This document shows, in pieces, positions 18,400 through 28,018 of a DNA stretch of 51,418 nucleotides. How positions within the stretch are numbered: position 1 is the first letter of the stretch; each line of letters begins with the position of its first letter. The position numbers and the translations under genes are program-made. The stretch covers positions 1-51,418 of the forward strand of contig JAEWSC010000046.1 of NCBI GenBank assembly GCA_023398575.1, in the 5' to 3' direction. The notes below the pieces were generated by a model, which made no database searches, was not told the origin of the DNA, and worked only from the letters and a program-made list of their open reading frames with translations. The stretch is from Bacillota bacterium (GTDB taxonomy: Bacteria; Bacillota; Clostridia; Christensenellales; Aristaeellaceae).

Positions 18400-19605
18400 A
18401 TGCGCGCACATGAACGGTTTTTGAAGTACATCTCCATCGATACCACCAGTAATGAAAACGTGGAAACATGCCCCTCAACCCCCAACCAGAAGGTGCTGGG
18501 GCAACTGCTGGTTGAGGAAATGCTGGCCATGGGCATTTCGGACAGCCACATGGACGAACACGGCTACGTGTACGGCAGCATCCCCCAAAGGGGCGAGGGC
18601 GACCGGCCTGTGATTGGCTTTATCGCCCATATGGATACATCCAACGCCGTACCTGGCGGACCTGTAAAGCCTGCCATCCTATCGTATGAGGGCGGCGATA
18701 TCACCTTGGCAAACGGCCTTGTCATCAGCGAAAAGGAATTTGATTTTTTGCCGGAGCTCATTGGCATGGACCTCATTGTCACCGACGGCAACACGCTGCT
18801 TGGCGCCGACAACAAAGCAGGCGTGGCGGAAATTTTAACCCTGTGTGAACGGCTGCTCTCCCCCGACACGCCGGACCACGGCAAAATCCGCATCGCCTTT
18901 ACGCCGGATGAGGAGATCGGCCGCGGCGCCAATCTCTTTGACGTTAAGGGGTTTGGCGCGGAATATGCCTATACGGTGGATGGCGGCGCGCTGGGTGAAA
19001 TTGAGTATGAAAACTTTAACGCCGCTTCCGCCCTGGTCAAAATCCACGGTGTGAACATCCACCCCGGCAGCGCGAAAAACAAAATGCGCAACGCAAGCCT
19101 GTATGCCATGGAATTTAACGCCATGCTGCCGCCCCAGGAGGTTCCCGCCTGCACCGAAGGGTATGAGGGCTTCCAGCACCTAACCTCCATTCAAGGAGAA
19201 GAAGAATTGTGCACCTTGCATTACATTATCCGCGACCACTACACAGAAAAATTCCAGCATAAAAAGGAGCGGTTCCAAAAAATCGCCGCCTACCTAAACG
19301 ACAAATACGGTGCAGGCACTGTGGAGCTTACGTTAAAAGATAGCTACTACAACATGCGCGAAAAGCTGAAAGACCATATGCATATCATTAAAAAAGCAGC
19401 AGACGCCATGCTTCGCTGCGGTGTGACGCCTATCATCCGGCCCATACGCGGCGGCACCGACGGCGCCCGGCTTTCCTACATGGGATTGCCCTGCCCCAAC
19501 CTATCCACCGGCGGCTACAATTTTCATGGCCGACGGGAGCTGATTCCCATACAGGCGATGGACTCCATGGTGGAAGTATTGCTGGAAATCGCAAAACAGG
19601 CCTGA
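18400..19605 (+). CDS. pepT: Peptidase T (tripeptide aminopeptidase)
   Basis: A 401-residue M20B zinc peptidase that removes the N-terminal residue from tripeptides in the cytoplasm. Metal and catalytic motifs are GFIAHMDTSNAVPG (HMD), LGADNKAGVAEI (the bridging Asp), FTPDEEIGRGA (the Glu pair) and the later HPGSAKN histidine. Length and N-terminus (ERFLKYISIDTTS) match PepT. The ATG follows AAGGGAG. It is the third gene of a tight operon. It converges with the metal-dependent regulator gene, with only 11 nt between the stops and no terminator. Confidence 0.95.
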   Translation: MRAHERFLKYISIDTTSNENVETCPSTPNQKVLGQLLVEEMLAMGISDSHMDEHGYVYGSIPQRGEGDRPVIGFIAHMDTSNAVPGGPVKPAILSYEGGDITLANGLVISEKEFDFLPELIGMDLIVTDGNTLLGADNKAGVAEILTLCERLLSPDTPDHGKIRIAFTPDEEIGRGANLFDVKGFGAEYAYTVDGGALGEIEYENFNAASALVKIHGVNIHPGSAKNKMRNASLYAMEFNAMLPPQEVPACTEGYEGFQHLTSIQGEEELCTLHYIIRDHYTEKFQHKKERFQKIAAYLNDKYGAGTVELTLKDSYYNMREKLKDHMHIIKKAADAMLRCGVTPIIRPIRGGTDGARLSYMGLPCPNLSTGGYNFHGRRELIPIQAMDSMVEVLLEIAKQA

Positions 19606-19616
19606 GCATATTCTAG

Positions 19617-20102
19617 TTAGCGCCCGTTCTTCACAAAGGCCACATAATCTGCATAAGCAAAACGCGCTTGCTCGTTCTCTTCAAAAAAACACAAAAGTAC
19701 GTTCAATTGCTCCAATGTAGATACACCAATTACGTGTTCAATCAACTCCGTTTCTATCAGCAAATCCCGCGATCCAATCAAGTGCAAAAAACGCTCAATG
19801 GTTTGATGCCTGTGCAATAAATACGCGCCGGCATCTTTTCCTTTTTGGGTCGGCAGTATGATTTCATACTTGTCATACTCCACAAATCCCTTTTCCCAAA
19901 GCTTCAATATCATTTTTGACGCAGATGAGGGCCTTACATGCAGCGCCTCCGACAACCGGCCAATACGGGTATACGGCCCTGCCATACACAGGCGGTATAC
20001 CATTTCCAGATAATCCTCCATCGCCGGGGTCAGGCGGTCCCCACCTTTTTGCAAAAGCTCATACCCGCGCACGGTATGAAATTCCCTGTCATTTACCGCC
20101 AT
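19617..20102 (-). CDS. DtxR/MntR-family metal-dependent regulator
   Basis: A 161-residue repressor with a winged-helix N-terminus (RIGRLSEALHVRPSSASKMILKLWEKGFVEYDKY) and a helical metal-binding dimerisation domain. Residues equivalent to the MntR metal ligands are present: Asp30 and Glu33 in MEDYLEMVYRL, a histidine in HRHQTIERFL, and the Glu-x-x-Glu-His cluster of TELIEHV. There is no C-terminal SH3-like domain, as in MntR. It is divergent from feoA-feoB, so it most likely senses Fe(II) or Mn(II) and represses iron uptake. The ATG follows GGAGGTGGGTG. A weak minus-strand promoter (TTGACT, 19 bp, TAGAAT at 20127-20157) could serve it. Confidence 0.9.
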   Translation of the reverse strand: MAVNDREFHTVRGYELLQKGGDRLTPAMEDYLEMVYRLCMAGPYTRIGRLSEALHVRPSSASKMILKLWEKGFVEYDKYEIILPTQKGKDAGAYLLHRHQTIERFLHLIGSRDLLIETELIEHVIGVSTLEQLNVLLCFFEENEQARFAYADYVAFVKNGR

Positions 20103-20203
20103 GCAGCACCCACCTCCGGTCTGCCTATTCTATTCACTGGCAGCCAGGTTTAGTCAAGCACACTTTTGCCCTTGTGCCATATAGTTGGCGTAGGGAAACA
20201 TTC

Positions 20204-20216
20204 TCTCACCGTGAGA
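20204..20216. promoter_or_regulatory. 13-bp palindrome upstream of feoA
   Basis: TCTCAC, one C, then GTGAGA form a perfect inverted repeat 54 bp upstream of the feoA start, between feoA and the metal-regulator gene. It does not match the textbook Fur, DtxR or MntR operators. Its position makes it a candidate site for the neighbouring regulator, by inference only. Confidence 0.35.
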
Positions 20217-20269
20217 ACTGCGCTGCTCTTTTCACGGCCGCAGGTTTTATTTATAAGGAGGTCATTTCC

Positions 20270-20509
20270 TTGGACTCTGAATCCATTCCGCTTTGGCGTC
20301 TGAGCGTAGGCAAAAAGGCAACGGTACAATCCCTTATGTTTGAAGGGCCAGTCCGACGGCGTATGTTGGACCTTGGCGTCATCGAGGGGACAGAAATCGC
20401 ACCGCTGTTTCAAAGCCCCTCAGGCAGCCCGGTAGCTTATATGATCCGCGGCGCGGTAATCGCGCTTCGGCAAGATATCACATCCGGCATATTGGTCAGG
20501 GAGTGCTAA
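20270..20509 (+). CDS. feoA: Ferrous iron transport accessory protein FeoA
   Basis: A 79-residue SH3-like protein that assists FeoB. LWRLSVGKKATVQSL, RRRMLDLGVIEGTEI and the closing MIRGAVIALRQDITSGILV are typical FeoA features. The frame is open far upstream, but TTG at 20270 with AAGGAGG at 8-nt spacing is the only well-supported start. feoB follows after 51 nt with its own AAGGAGG, so this is a feoAB operon facing away from a DtxR/MntR-type regulator. Confidence 0.9.
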   Translation: MDSESIPLWRLSVGKKATVQSLMFEGPVRRRMLDLGVIEGTEIAPLFQSPSGSPVAYMIRGAVIALRQDITSGILVREC

Positions 20510-20560
20510 GCAAGCAAAGTACTTAAGAGAAAAGGACAAAACAAGCAAGGAGGAGCGTTC

Positions 20561-22678
20561 ATGGGGGCCGCCCACTTGATGCCGCAGGAAAACAGACAGC
20601 AGCGTATCTTTACCATTGCCTTGGCCGGCAACCCCAATGTGGGGAAAAGCACTGTTTTCAACAGTCTGACAGGGCTCAACCAGCACACGGGCAACTGGCC
20701 TGGAAAAACCGTGGTCAGCGCGAGGGGAAAATATATCTACAAAGGCAGCACATTTGAGCTTGTGGATTTGCCGGGCACTTATTCGCTGATGCCCAACTCC
20801 GCCGAGGAAGAGACCGCAAGAGATTTTATTTGCTTTGGCAGTCCAGACGCCACAGTGGTAATTGCCGATGCCACATGTTTGGAACGCAACCTGAACCTGC
20901 TTATGCAAATCATGGAAATTACACCAAATGTGGTCCTTTGCATAAACCTCATGGATGAAGCGGCAAAGAAAAAGATCACGATCAATCAAAATCGGCTTTC
21001 AGAAAAGCTGGGCGTCCCCGTCATTTCTACCAGCGCCAGGGAGGGAAAGGGACTTAATGAGTTAATGGAATCAGTCATGAAGGTCTGCTCAGCGAAAACC
21101 CGCCCCTCCCCCAAGCCCATCCAATATTCAGAAGAAATCGAGCAGGCGGTGGCCATGGTGCTGCCCGCCTTAAGTAGCATCCTTCCCTCTAGCATCAATA
21201 GCCGCTTTGTGGCCCTTCGGCTGTTGGATGGGGAAGATGCCATTTTGCCATCCCTTATAAACGCACTGGGATTTAACCCACTATCCAATGAGGGTGTGCA
21301 GAACAGTCTCGCCGCAGCACGACTGTTTCTTTCACACAATGGTATAAACCCCATCTCCCTGCCAGATGCGATAACCACCCAAATTGTAAAAAACTGCGAA
21401 ACGCTTAGCAAGGAAACGGTTGCTTATGCGGATGAAGCGTACCACCTGAAGGACCGAAGGATTGACAGAATTCTGACCTCCAAGATAACCGGCATTCCCA
21501 TTATGGTGCTATTGCTGTTCTTTGTTTTCTGGCTGACCATGGCCGGTGCCAATGTCCCCTCCGCCATACTGTCGAAAAGTTTATTTTCTTTGATAGCACC
21601 CCTTACCGGATTCTTAAGCAGCCTTGCCCTGCCAGGCTGGCTTGTCAGCCTTTTGGTGGATGGCATGTATAAAACCCTGGCCTGGGTGGTATCGGTCATG
21701 CTGCCGCCCATGGCCATCTTTTTTCCGCTGTTTACGTTGTTGGAGGACCTGGGCTATCTGCCCCGTATCGCCTTCAACCTGGACCATTTTTTTCACAAGG
21801 CCTGTGCTCACGGCAAGCAGGCGCTGACTATGTGCATGGGCTTTGGCTGCAACGCCTGCGGCGTTATCGGCTGCCGCATCATCGATTCGCCCAGGGAACG
21901 GCTGATTGCCATACTCACTAACAACTTTGTGCCCTGCAACGGCCGTTTTCCAACGCTGATTACAATAATTCTGTTGTTCTTCGCCTCTTCCGGCGGGTTT
22001 TCAGGCTCAGTGTTGTCCACCATTTTACTCACCGGTGTTGTGGTACTGGGTGTCGCCATGACGCTACTGATTTCCAAATTCCTTTCTAAAACACTTTTAC
22101 AGGGCGTGCCCTCCTCCTTTCAGTTGGAGCTGCCTCCCTACCGCCGGCCGCAAATCGGCCGGGTGATTCTACGGTCTATGCTGGACCGTACACTGTTCGT
22201 ACTGGCCAGGGCTGTATCTGTAGCTGCTCCGGCGGGACTTGTGATTTGGCTGCTGGCGAATGTACAAACGGGAGGAGCGAGCTTGCTTAATCATTGCGCT
22301 GGGTTTTTCGATCCCTTTGCCCGGCTGATGGGGTTGGACGGCTATATCCTACTGGCCTTTATTCTGGGTCTGCCGGCCAATGAGATTGTAATTCCCATTC
22401 TATTAATGAGCTATCTCTCCCATGGCTCCCTAACAGAGCTTGACAGCCTGCAGGAACTGCACACGCTGCTTTTGCAAAGGGGCTGGACATGGCTGACCGC
22501 CGTATGCGTAATGCTGTTTTCGCTAATGCATTGGCCCTGCGGTACAACGCTCTTTACCATACACAAGGAAACAAAAAGCGTAAAATGGACCCTTGCCGCC
22601 TTACTAATTCCCACTGCCTGCGGCATAATCGCCTGCATACTGGTGGCGGCAATCGCCAGACTTTTATGCCTTGTATAA
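20561..22678 (+). CDS. feoB: Ferrous iron transporter FeoB
   Basis: A 705-residue inner-membrane Fe(II) transporter with an N-terminal G domain. GTPase motifs are G1 GNPNVGKS (23-30), G3 DLPG (69-72), G4 NLMD and the SAR-type G5. A helical GDI-like region follows, then about eleven membrane segments with two gate repeats: GFGCNACGVIGCRI followed by NNFVPCNGRFPTLI, and later LGLPANEIVIPIL. It imports Fe(II) under anaerobic conditions, working with FeoA. The ATG follows AAGGAGGAG. No FeoC is present. Its stop is 8 nt from the convergent germination operon, with no terminator between. Confidence 0.97.
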   Translation: MGAAHLMPQENRQQRIFTIALAGNPNVGKSTVFNSLTGLNQHTGNWPGKTVVSARGKYIYKGSTFELVDLPGTYSLMPNSAEEETARDFICFGSPDATVVIADATCLERNLNLLMQIMEITPNVVLCINLMDEAAKKKITINQNRLSEKLGVPVISTSAREGKGLNELMESVMKVCSAKTRPSPKPIQYSEEIEQAVAMVLPALSSILPSSINSRFVALRLLDGEDAILPSLINALGFNPLSNEGVQNSLAAARLFLSHNGINPISLPDAITTQIVKNCETLSKETVAYADEAYHLKDRRIDRILTSKITGIPIMVLLLFFVFWLTMAGANVPSAILSKSLFSLIAPLTGFLSSLALPGWLVSLLVDGMYKTLAWVVSVMLPPMAIFFPLFTLLEDLGYLPRIAFNLDHFFHKACAHGKQALTMCMGFGCNACGVIGCRIIDSPRERLIAILTNNFVPCNGRFPTLITIILLFFASSGGFSGSVLSTILLTGVVVLGVAMTLLISKFLSKTLLQGVPSSFQLELPPYRRPQIGRVILRSMLDRTLFVLARAVSVAAPAGLVIWLLANVQTGGASLLNHCAGFFDPFARLMGLDGYILLAFILGLPANEIVIPILLMSYLSHGSLTELDSLQELHTLLLQRGWTWLTAVCVMLFSLMHWPCGTTLFTIHKETKSVKWTLAALLIPTACGIIACILVAAIARLLCLV

Positions 22679-22686
22679 GCCCCTGC

Positions 22687-24123
22687 CTACTGCTTGCGCT
22701 TGTTGTCTTTTGTTTTCAAATAATTCAAGCGCCATTTGCTGATATGGGACTGGTCAATGAAAGCTTTCGAAAAATCCCCCTTGCTGTATGGTGCAAAAGG
22801 CGTCATAAAGGGAATACCGAAACTGGTATTAGATACAAGCATCACCAGAATCGCTGTTGTTGCAATGGTAAAGCCAAAAAAGCCAAAGGTGCCTGTCGCG
22901 AGAATTACAAAAAACTTCAGTATACGAAAAGGCGTCACCAGTGTGTAATCGGGGATGGCAAAGGAGCATAGCAATGAAACTGCGGAAATGATTAAAAGCA
23001 GTGAACTGAAAATACCCGCCGCAATAGACGCCTGACCGATAACAATGGCGCCCACGATACCGATAGCCGGACCGATATGCCTGGGCACTCGAATCAATGC
23101 CTCCCGCAGTAGCTCCATGATAAATTCCAGCAGCAGCGCACCAATCATGGCGGTAAACGGCGTGCTGCTTCGAAGCGTTGCCAGCAGTATGGCATAATCA
23201 CCAGGTAGCACATCAGTGTGATATGATGTCACTGCCACATACATACTGGTGCCTACCAATGCGACCTCCAAGGCAATGTACCTGAGTACTCTGGAAAAAA
23301 AGCCAAATATTTTGCTATCATACCGGTCATCACAGGAAAGAAAGAACTCGCTGAACGTTTTGGGTCCATAGATGGCGTTATTGTTGCCATCCATTAAGAT
23401 CAACACCTTGCCATCCAGCAAAACATGGTACGCCATGTCAGAACGTTCAATCAGCCCCATTTCCGGAAAAAGCTTGTAGGGATGATCCAGAAAAAAGGAT
23501 TGCAGCTCACCGCTGCTTACCAGGCCATCCACATCGATGGCCTGTATTTTGTAGTGCACCTGATTGACGATGGTTTCATTGGCAATGTCTGCCACATAAA
23601 TCACCGCTACATTGGTGCGGGTGCGCCTGCCGACGGTAAAATAGTCGATTTTCAAATGCTTGTCCTGCAGCCTGTACCGAAGCAGCGACAGGTTCGTATT
23701 GAGGTTTTCGGTAAAGCAATCCTGCGGGCTGCGGATGGAAAAATTCAACTCCGGCGTGGGCACCGGCCGGTGGGCCACCATTCGCAGATTGATGACCAGA
23801 TACTCCCTATCCTGGGAAAAGAGCAAAACCGTCATGCCGGATAAAACATGGGCCTCCACATGGTCAAAATTACTTGCCAACGTTACTTCATCCGCAAAGA
23901 TCAACTCAGCCGCCGCACGTCTGGCTGTGACGGATTCATGCGTGGCAGCGCAAAACAGCGACAACGGCTTGATGACGTTCTGGGCGAGAGATTCTCGGTT
24001 GGTCAGCTGAGAAATAAAATAGATATTTATCGTGCCGCCATGAAAGGGGATCACCCGTTCCACAAAATCATGCCCCTGCGCCTTTAGTGCCTGAGTCAGC
24101 TTTTCAAATTCCTTTTCTCGCAC
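22687..24123 (-). CDS. Spore germinant receptor subunit A (GerA family)
   Basis: About 478 residues of the GerXA family, the subunit of the inner-spore-membrane germinant receptor that has large soluble N-terminal domains (about 1-260), a membrane core of about four or five helices and a short C-terminal tail. FVERVIPFHGGTINIYFISQLT, VGRRTRTNVAVIYVADIAN and the PRHIGPAIGIVGAIVIGQASI membrane motif are characteristic. The first in-frame ATG (24159) overlaps gerC and lacks a site; GTG at 24123 follows AAAGGAAG 13 nt after the gerC stop and is preferred. The receptor triggers germination on binding small nutrients; the germinant is unknown. Confidence 0.93.
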   Translation of the reverse strand: MREKEFEKLTQALKAQGHDFVERVIPFHGGTINIYFISQLTNRESLAQNVIKPLSLFCAATHESVTARRAAAELIFADEVTLASNFDHVEAHVLSGMTVLLFSQDREYLVINLRMVAHRPVPTPELNFSIRSPQDCFTENLNTNLSLLRYRLQDKHLKIDYFTVGRRTRTNVAVIYVADIANETIVNQVHYKIQAIDVDGLVSSGELQSFFLDHPYKLFPEMGLIERSDMAYHVLLDGKVLILMDGNNNAIYGPKTFSEFFLSCDDRYDSKIFGFFSRVLRYIALEVALVGTSMYVAVTSYHTDVLPGDYAILLATLRSSTPFTAMIGALLLEFIMELLREALIRVPRHIGPAIGIVGAIVIGQASIAAGIFSSLLLIISAVSLLCSFAIPDYTLVTPFRILKFFVILATGTFGFFGFTIATTAILVMLVSNTSFGIPFMTPFAPYSKGDFSKAFIDQSHISKWRLNYLKTKDNKRKQ

Positions 24124-24136
24124 AGCCGTCTTCCTT

Positions 24137-25294
24137 TCACCTGACTGGGTTTGCCTCATAATCCAAAGAGGTCGATACGCTTAATTCCACCTGGATATCA
24201 AAATACACCTGAGCGTCCTGAAAAGCCGTCTGCCAATCGAGCCTTTCAAACACTTGCGGATACTTGATGCGAAATGCGTCATCCATTTGCAGATAGTCGG
24301 TATGAAACAAATCTTGCGATTGATCTACCGTCATAAGCAGTTTTTCCAATATCATTTGCTTCAGCGTATTCTCCATCTCTTTAAGTGCAGATTGATCCAG
24401 GTTGTACGGGGTTCTTTTATTCCCATATTCCACCGTTGCCTTAAGGCTTATCGAAAACAAAAAGCTGATATCGTTATTTTGGTAATATGGCGTTATATCA
24501 AGAGAACCCACTACTGTTTTAATCGCAAAAACCTTATCTTCAAACGGCACATTGAAGTAGACCCTGGCTTCCTTTGTTTTTAGCATATTCACACCCGCGC
24601 TGTCTTCCAGGGGGATAAAGCCAATCACGTCGGTGCCATCAATCACTGAATAGCCCGCCAGATAGATTTCCTTGTTCCTCAGCCCAATGCACGGAATCAG
24701 AATGCCGCAATAGCGGCTGCTGATGTTTTCAATCAGTCGTGCCGTTGTTCTGGTAAAGGTCTCGCCCTGCTGCTCCAGGGAGGTGATAGTATATTCTGTG
24801 GAATAGCCCACGGAAAGATTCTTTTCGTTCATTGCCGTAAACATATCCTCCAAATCATCGCGGGTGATAACCGTCATCACCTTTTTTCGGTAGGTTTCAT
24901 CGGCCCGCACACGGTAGAGGTACTGCACCATATCATCGTCATCGCTGGCAAATCTCTCCGTTAGCAAAAGGGTCCTGACGCCACCTAGATAGATTGGCTG
25001 ATCCAACTGGCGGTCTACATCCAGCCTGGCTTCCGTAAAGGTCTTTCCATGGCCTTTAACAAAGAAGTACTTACTGCCCATGGGCGGTGTTCCGATGCCG
25101 CTTGAGCCGGCGCTTCCACCCTGTATATTCGCCGCTTCGATGAAAAACCAGAATTCATCCCCCACCTTGTCCACAGCTACGGTGGTGACAATAAATTTTT
25201 CATTAATGTCCTGCGCATCCATACAACTGCATAATAACAAAGCAAGGGTCATCAGTATGCATAGGAGCAGGATAATTTTCAAAACTCGGCGCAT
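24137..25294 (-). CDS. Spore germination lipoprotein (GerC family)
   Basis: A 385-residue Ger(x)C lipoprotein. The hydrophobic leader ends in a lipobox-like LLCSC, with Cys24 the probable lipidated residue, followed by MDAQDINEKFIVTTVAVDK. The three-domain GerC body and the C-terminal helix region (about 320-385) are complete. It forms the receptor with the A and B subunits, on the outer face of the inner spore membrane. The ATG follows AGGGAG. It sits between gerB and gerA, giving the order B-C-A. A sigma-G promoter is expected upstream of gerB, but I could not define one. Confidence 0.93.
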   Translation of the reverse strand: MRRVLKIILLLCILMTLALLLCSCMDAQDINEKFIVTTVAVDKVGDEFWFFIEAANIQGGSAGSSGIGTPPMGSKYFFVKGHGKTFTEARLDVDRQLDQPIYLGGVRTLLLTERFASDDDDMVQYLYRVRADETYRKKVMTVITRDDLEDMFTAMNEKNLSVGYSTEYTITSLEQQGETFTRTTARLIENISSRYCGILIPCIGLRNKEIYLAGYSVIDGTDVIGFIPLEDSAGVNMLKTKEARVYFNVPFEDKVFAIKTVVGSLDITPYYQNNDISFLFSISLKATVEYGNKRTPYNLDQSALKEMENTLKQMILEKLLMTVDQSQDLFHTDYLQMDDAFRIKYPQVFERLDWQTAFQDAQVYFDIQVELSVSTSLDYEANPVR

Positions 25295-25304
25295 AACAAT
25301 CTCC

Positions 25305-26390
25305 CTACTTTTCTTGCGAGGATCGCTTTTTTATTTTGGCCAAGAGAAAAAGTAGTGTGGGTACTACCCCTGCAAAAAACAGCACCAACACCGGCAGCGC
25401 GCGTTGATACGCCAAATCATAAGCCGGTATTGTGATCACAAACAGTGTGGCTGCATAAGAGGCGGCACAAACCGATGCAACCACAAGCCAGCGTTTTGCC
25501 CTGGGCAGCATCTTCAACGCAATTCCCACCAAAGAGTGAATAATAATGATCAAGCCAGAAAACAGGCTAGTCAGACCAAAGGTAAAATAAAAGATATCCA
25601 TCCGTTCGATCACCGGCGCTTCCGCCAGCTTGATGGCCTCAATAAACGCGTCGTTGTAGACCGTGACGTTGTTTACGCCAATCAGACCGATGCTGCCCTC
25701 CGTAATTAATACAAACAGTATGCCAACAAAGATAATTGAAAAGAACGCCACCTTTGGCGCACCCTGGTTTCGCTTGGTAAAGGGGATTAGCAAAAGGTTT
25801 TCCAGCCCGCCGTAAATGGCACCAAACTTAAGCAAGCTGCTTGCAAAATTTGCTCCTTCATTGGGATTGTACAGCGGCAGAATATTTGCGATCTCGCTTT
25901 GTGTAAACATTAAAAGGCATAAGATAAGCGTTGCCAAAACATACAAAACGCCAAGCAATTCAAATAGTCTGGCAATGGTATTCGTTCCCTTATACACCAC
26001 AAAACCAAACAGAGTAATTGCTGCCGCCAAGGTAAATATGGGTTTTGTTTTAGGTAAAAAATTCATGGTAATTAAATTGCTCATGTTATGATTGAGGAAA
26101 ACAAGAACGGAAAACAGATAGATGAAGAATAATACGCACAGTATACGGCTTAGCACTTTACCAAGCAAAATCAGTCCGTATTCATACAGCGTCATGCCAC
26201 CAAACATATTGTTCAACTTTGCCAGCATCAGTGCAATCAAGGAAAATGGCACGGCATACGCGAGCAGGATGATCCATCCGCTGCGGCCCATTGCTTTGGC
26301 CGCAAGCTGGGGGATATCCGTTGTGCGGAAGGCAGCTATGACCAGTATTAGGATAAAAAACATCTGCCTGTTCGTAATGCCCTTTTCCAA
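25305..26390 (-). CDS. Spore germinant receptor subunit B (GerB-type APC permease)
   Basis: A 361-residue membrane protein with about ten helices of the GerAB/YndE (amino acid permease-like) family, thought to bind the germinant. ITNRQMFFILIL at the N-terminus, the PTLLFLLAKIKK tail and the length are typical. The start is TTG at 26390 with GGGAGGGG at 5-nt spacing. It is the first gene of gerB-gerC-gerA. The divergent side carries a sigma-A promoter for an APC permease. Confidence 0.92.
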   Translation of the reverse strand: MEKGITNRQMFFILILVIAAFRTTDIPQLAAKAMGRSGWIILLAYAVPFSLIALMLAKLNNMFGGMTLYEYGLILLGKVLSRILCVLFFIYLFSVLVFLNHNMSNLITMNFLPKTKPIFTLAAAITLFGFVVYKGTNTIARLFELLGVLYVLATLILCLLMFTQSEIANILPLYNPNEGANFASSLLKFGAIYGGLENLLLIPFTKRNQGAPKVAFFSIIFVGILFVLITEGSIGLIGVNNVTVYNDAFIEAIKLAEAPVIERMDIFYFTFGLTSLFSGLIIIIHSLVGIALKMLPRAKRWLVVASVCAASYAATLFVITIPAYDLAYQRALPVLVLFFAGVVPTLLFLLAKIKKRSSQEK

Positions 26391-26506
26391 GCTGCCCCTC
26401 CCTGCCAGGCCTTTGGGCCATCATTTTGTATGCTGCATTATAATGGATATAATCCCCTCTTTTACACCGGCTATCCTTTATTGTTTGGCAATTTTACGGC
26501 AGCATG

Positions 26507-26535
26507 TTTACAAATGCGGCAAAAAATTCTATCAT
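26507..26535 (+). promoter_or_regulatory. Probable sigma-A promoter for the APC permease gene
   Basis: TTTACA and TATCAT are separated by 17 bp, about 74 bp before the start codon. A second candidate (TTGTAT, 16 bp, TATAAT at 26426-26453) lies further upstream; either or both could be used. Confidence 0.5.
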
Positions 26536-26608
26536 ATACACATGTGAACGCGTTTGGGCAGGCCGAAGGGTTTTATTTGCCTGTCCAAAAGAGAAAAGGA
26601 TGGATGGT

Positions 26609-27961
26609 ATGGAGAACGGGCTCCGGAAAAAGTACGGTCTTTTCACGGCAATTTCCATGGTGGTGGGTATCGTAATCGGCAGCGGCGTATTCTTTAAAGC
26701 CGAAAAGGTGCTCAACAAAACAGGCGGCAACATTCCTCTTGGCATTGTTGCCTGGGGCCTGGTCGGCGTCATCATGCTCATTTGCTCTTATGCTTTTGCC
26801 ACCATGGCCACAAGGCACGAACGGGTCAACGGCGTGGTGGATTATGCCGATGTGTTCGTAGGCCGCCGCTTTGGCTATCTAATGGGCTGGTTCATGGCTA
26901 CCATCTATCAACCAACACTAACATCGGTACTGGCCTGGGTATCAGCCCGGTATACCTGTGTGCTTTTAGACTGGGACATTACCGGCGGCGCGTGCATGGC
27001 TATCGCCGGCTTTTACCTTGTCGCCATCTACGCCCTCAATGCGCTGTCCCCCATCCTCGCCGGCCGGTTTCAGGTATCAACAACGGTCATCAAGCTGATT
27101 CCCCTCACCTTGATGGCGGTTGCCGGCACTGCGGTAGGGCTTTCCAATGGTATGACAGTGCAAAATTTCACCAATGCAGCCGTAGAAACTACCAAATCCG
27201 GCGGCGGATTGTTTGCCGCTGTGGTGGCCGTGGCCTTTGCCTATGAAGGGTGGATTATCGCCACCTCTATTAATGCCGAAATCAAGGATTCGAAAAAGAA
27301 CCTGCCCCGGGCATTGTTGATTGGTGCACTGATTGTTGTCGTTGTGTACATTGCCTATTACATCGGCTTGGCCGGCGCAGTGCCCGCCGCGGAGCTGATG
27401 GCAAACGGCCAAGCCGGCGCGAAGCTGGCTTTCCAGAACATATTCGGCCAGGTTGCCGGCACGCTGATCTTTGTATTCATCATCATTTCCTGTTTAGGTA
27501 CCTTAAACGGCCTTATGCTGGGCTGCACCAGAGGCCTTTATTCGCTGGCTGTTCGGGGCTATGGCCCCAAGCCGGAATTATTCAAACAGGTGGACGGCGC
27601 TACCAACATGCCCGCCAACTCCGCCATTATGGGCCTTTTGCTCTGCGCCTTCTGGCTGCTGTACTTCTATGGCGCACAGTTGACGGCAGGCTGGTTTGGC
27701 CCCTTCAGCTTTGATACCTCCGAACTGCCCATTGTAACCCTGTACGCCGGATACATTCCCATCCTTTGGATGATGATGAAGCGGGAAACCGGCCTTTCCA
27801 CCTTCAAGCGTTTTGTAATGCCGGGTCTGGCGGTGTTAAGCTGCGTGTTCATGGTCGTAGCTGCGTGCATCGCGCATGGCATGGCGGTGGTGTATTACCT
27901 GGTGGTTTTCCTGCTGATTATGGTGGCCGGTCTAGCCTATATGCCAAAGAAAAAGGCCTGA
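26609..27961 (+). CDS. APC-family amino acid permease
   Basis: A 450-residue transporter of the amino acid-polyamine-organocation superfamily with about twelve helices. GLFTAISMVVGIVIGSGVFFKAE is the classic first-helix motif. The conserved FAYEGWIIATSINAEIKDSKKNLPRAL block (about 210-236) marks the LAT/serine-threonine exchanger-like branch. It should import or exchange amino acids across the cell membrane; specificity is unknown. Several in-frame starts exist: ATG at 26609 has AAAAGGA at about 8 nt, while the ATG at 26600 overlaps that site, so 26609 is chosen. It is a single-gene unit with its own promoter and terminator. Confidence 0.88.
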   Translation: MENGLRKKYGLFTAISMVVGIVIGSGVFFKAEKVLNKTGGNIPLGIVAWGLVGVIMLICSYAFATMATRHERVNGVVDYADVFVGRRFGYLMGWFMATIYQPTLTSVLAWVSARYTCVLLDWDITGGACMAIAGFYLVAIYALNALSPILAGRFQVSTTVIKLIPLTLMAVAGTAVGLSNGMTVQNFTNAAVETTKSGGGLFAAVVAVAFAYEGWIIATSINAEIKDSKKNLPRALLIGALIVVVVYIAYYIGLAGAVPAAELMANGQAGAKLAFQNIFGQVAGTLIFVFIIISCLGTLNGLMLGCTRGLYSLAVRGYGPKPELFKQVDGATNMPANSAIMGLLLCAFWLLYFYGAQLTAGWFGPFSFDTSELPIVTLYAGYIPILWMMMKRETGLSTFKRFVMPGLAVLSCVFMVVAACIAHGMAVVYYLVVFLLIMVAGLAYMPKKKA

Positions 27962-27980
27962 ACCCTTATAAATGACACAA

Positions 27981-28018
27981 AAAAGCAGGGGCCGCATAGA
28001 TAGGTGCCCCTGCTTTTC
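27981..28018 (+). terminator. Intrinsic terminator after the APC permease
   Basis: The arms AAAAGCAGGGGC and GCCCCTGCTTTT form a perfect stem with a 13-nt loop. The A run before and T run after make it partly bidirectional. The 220 bases from here to the next gene end show nothing I can name. Confidence 0.85.

Noticed and set aside
23000..24150. Plus-strand frames (about 139 and 116 residues) opposite the gerA gene
   Set aside because: No start signals, no motifs, and the GerA-family protein on the other strand is unambiguous.
26391..26506. Sigma-G promoter for the germinant-receptor operon
   Set aside because: CATA-type -10 sequences can be found on the minus strand, but none has a matching -35 box at the right distance, so no call is made.
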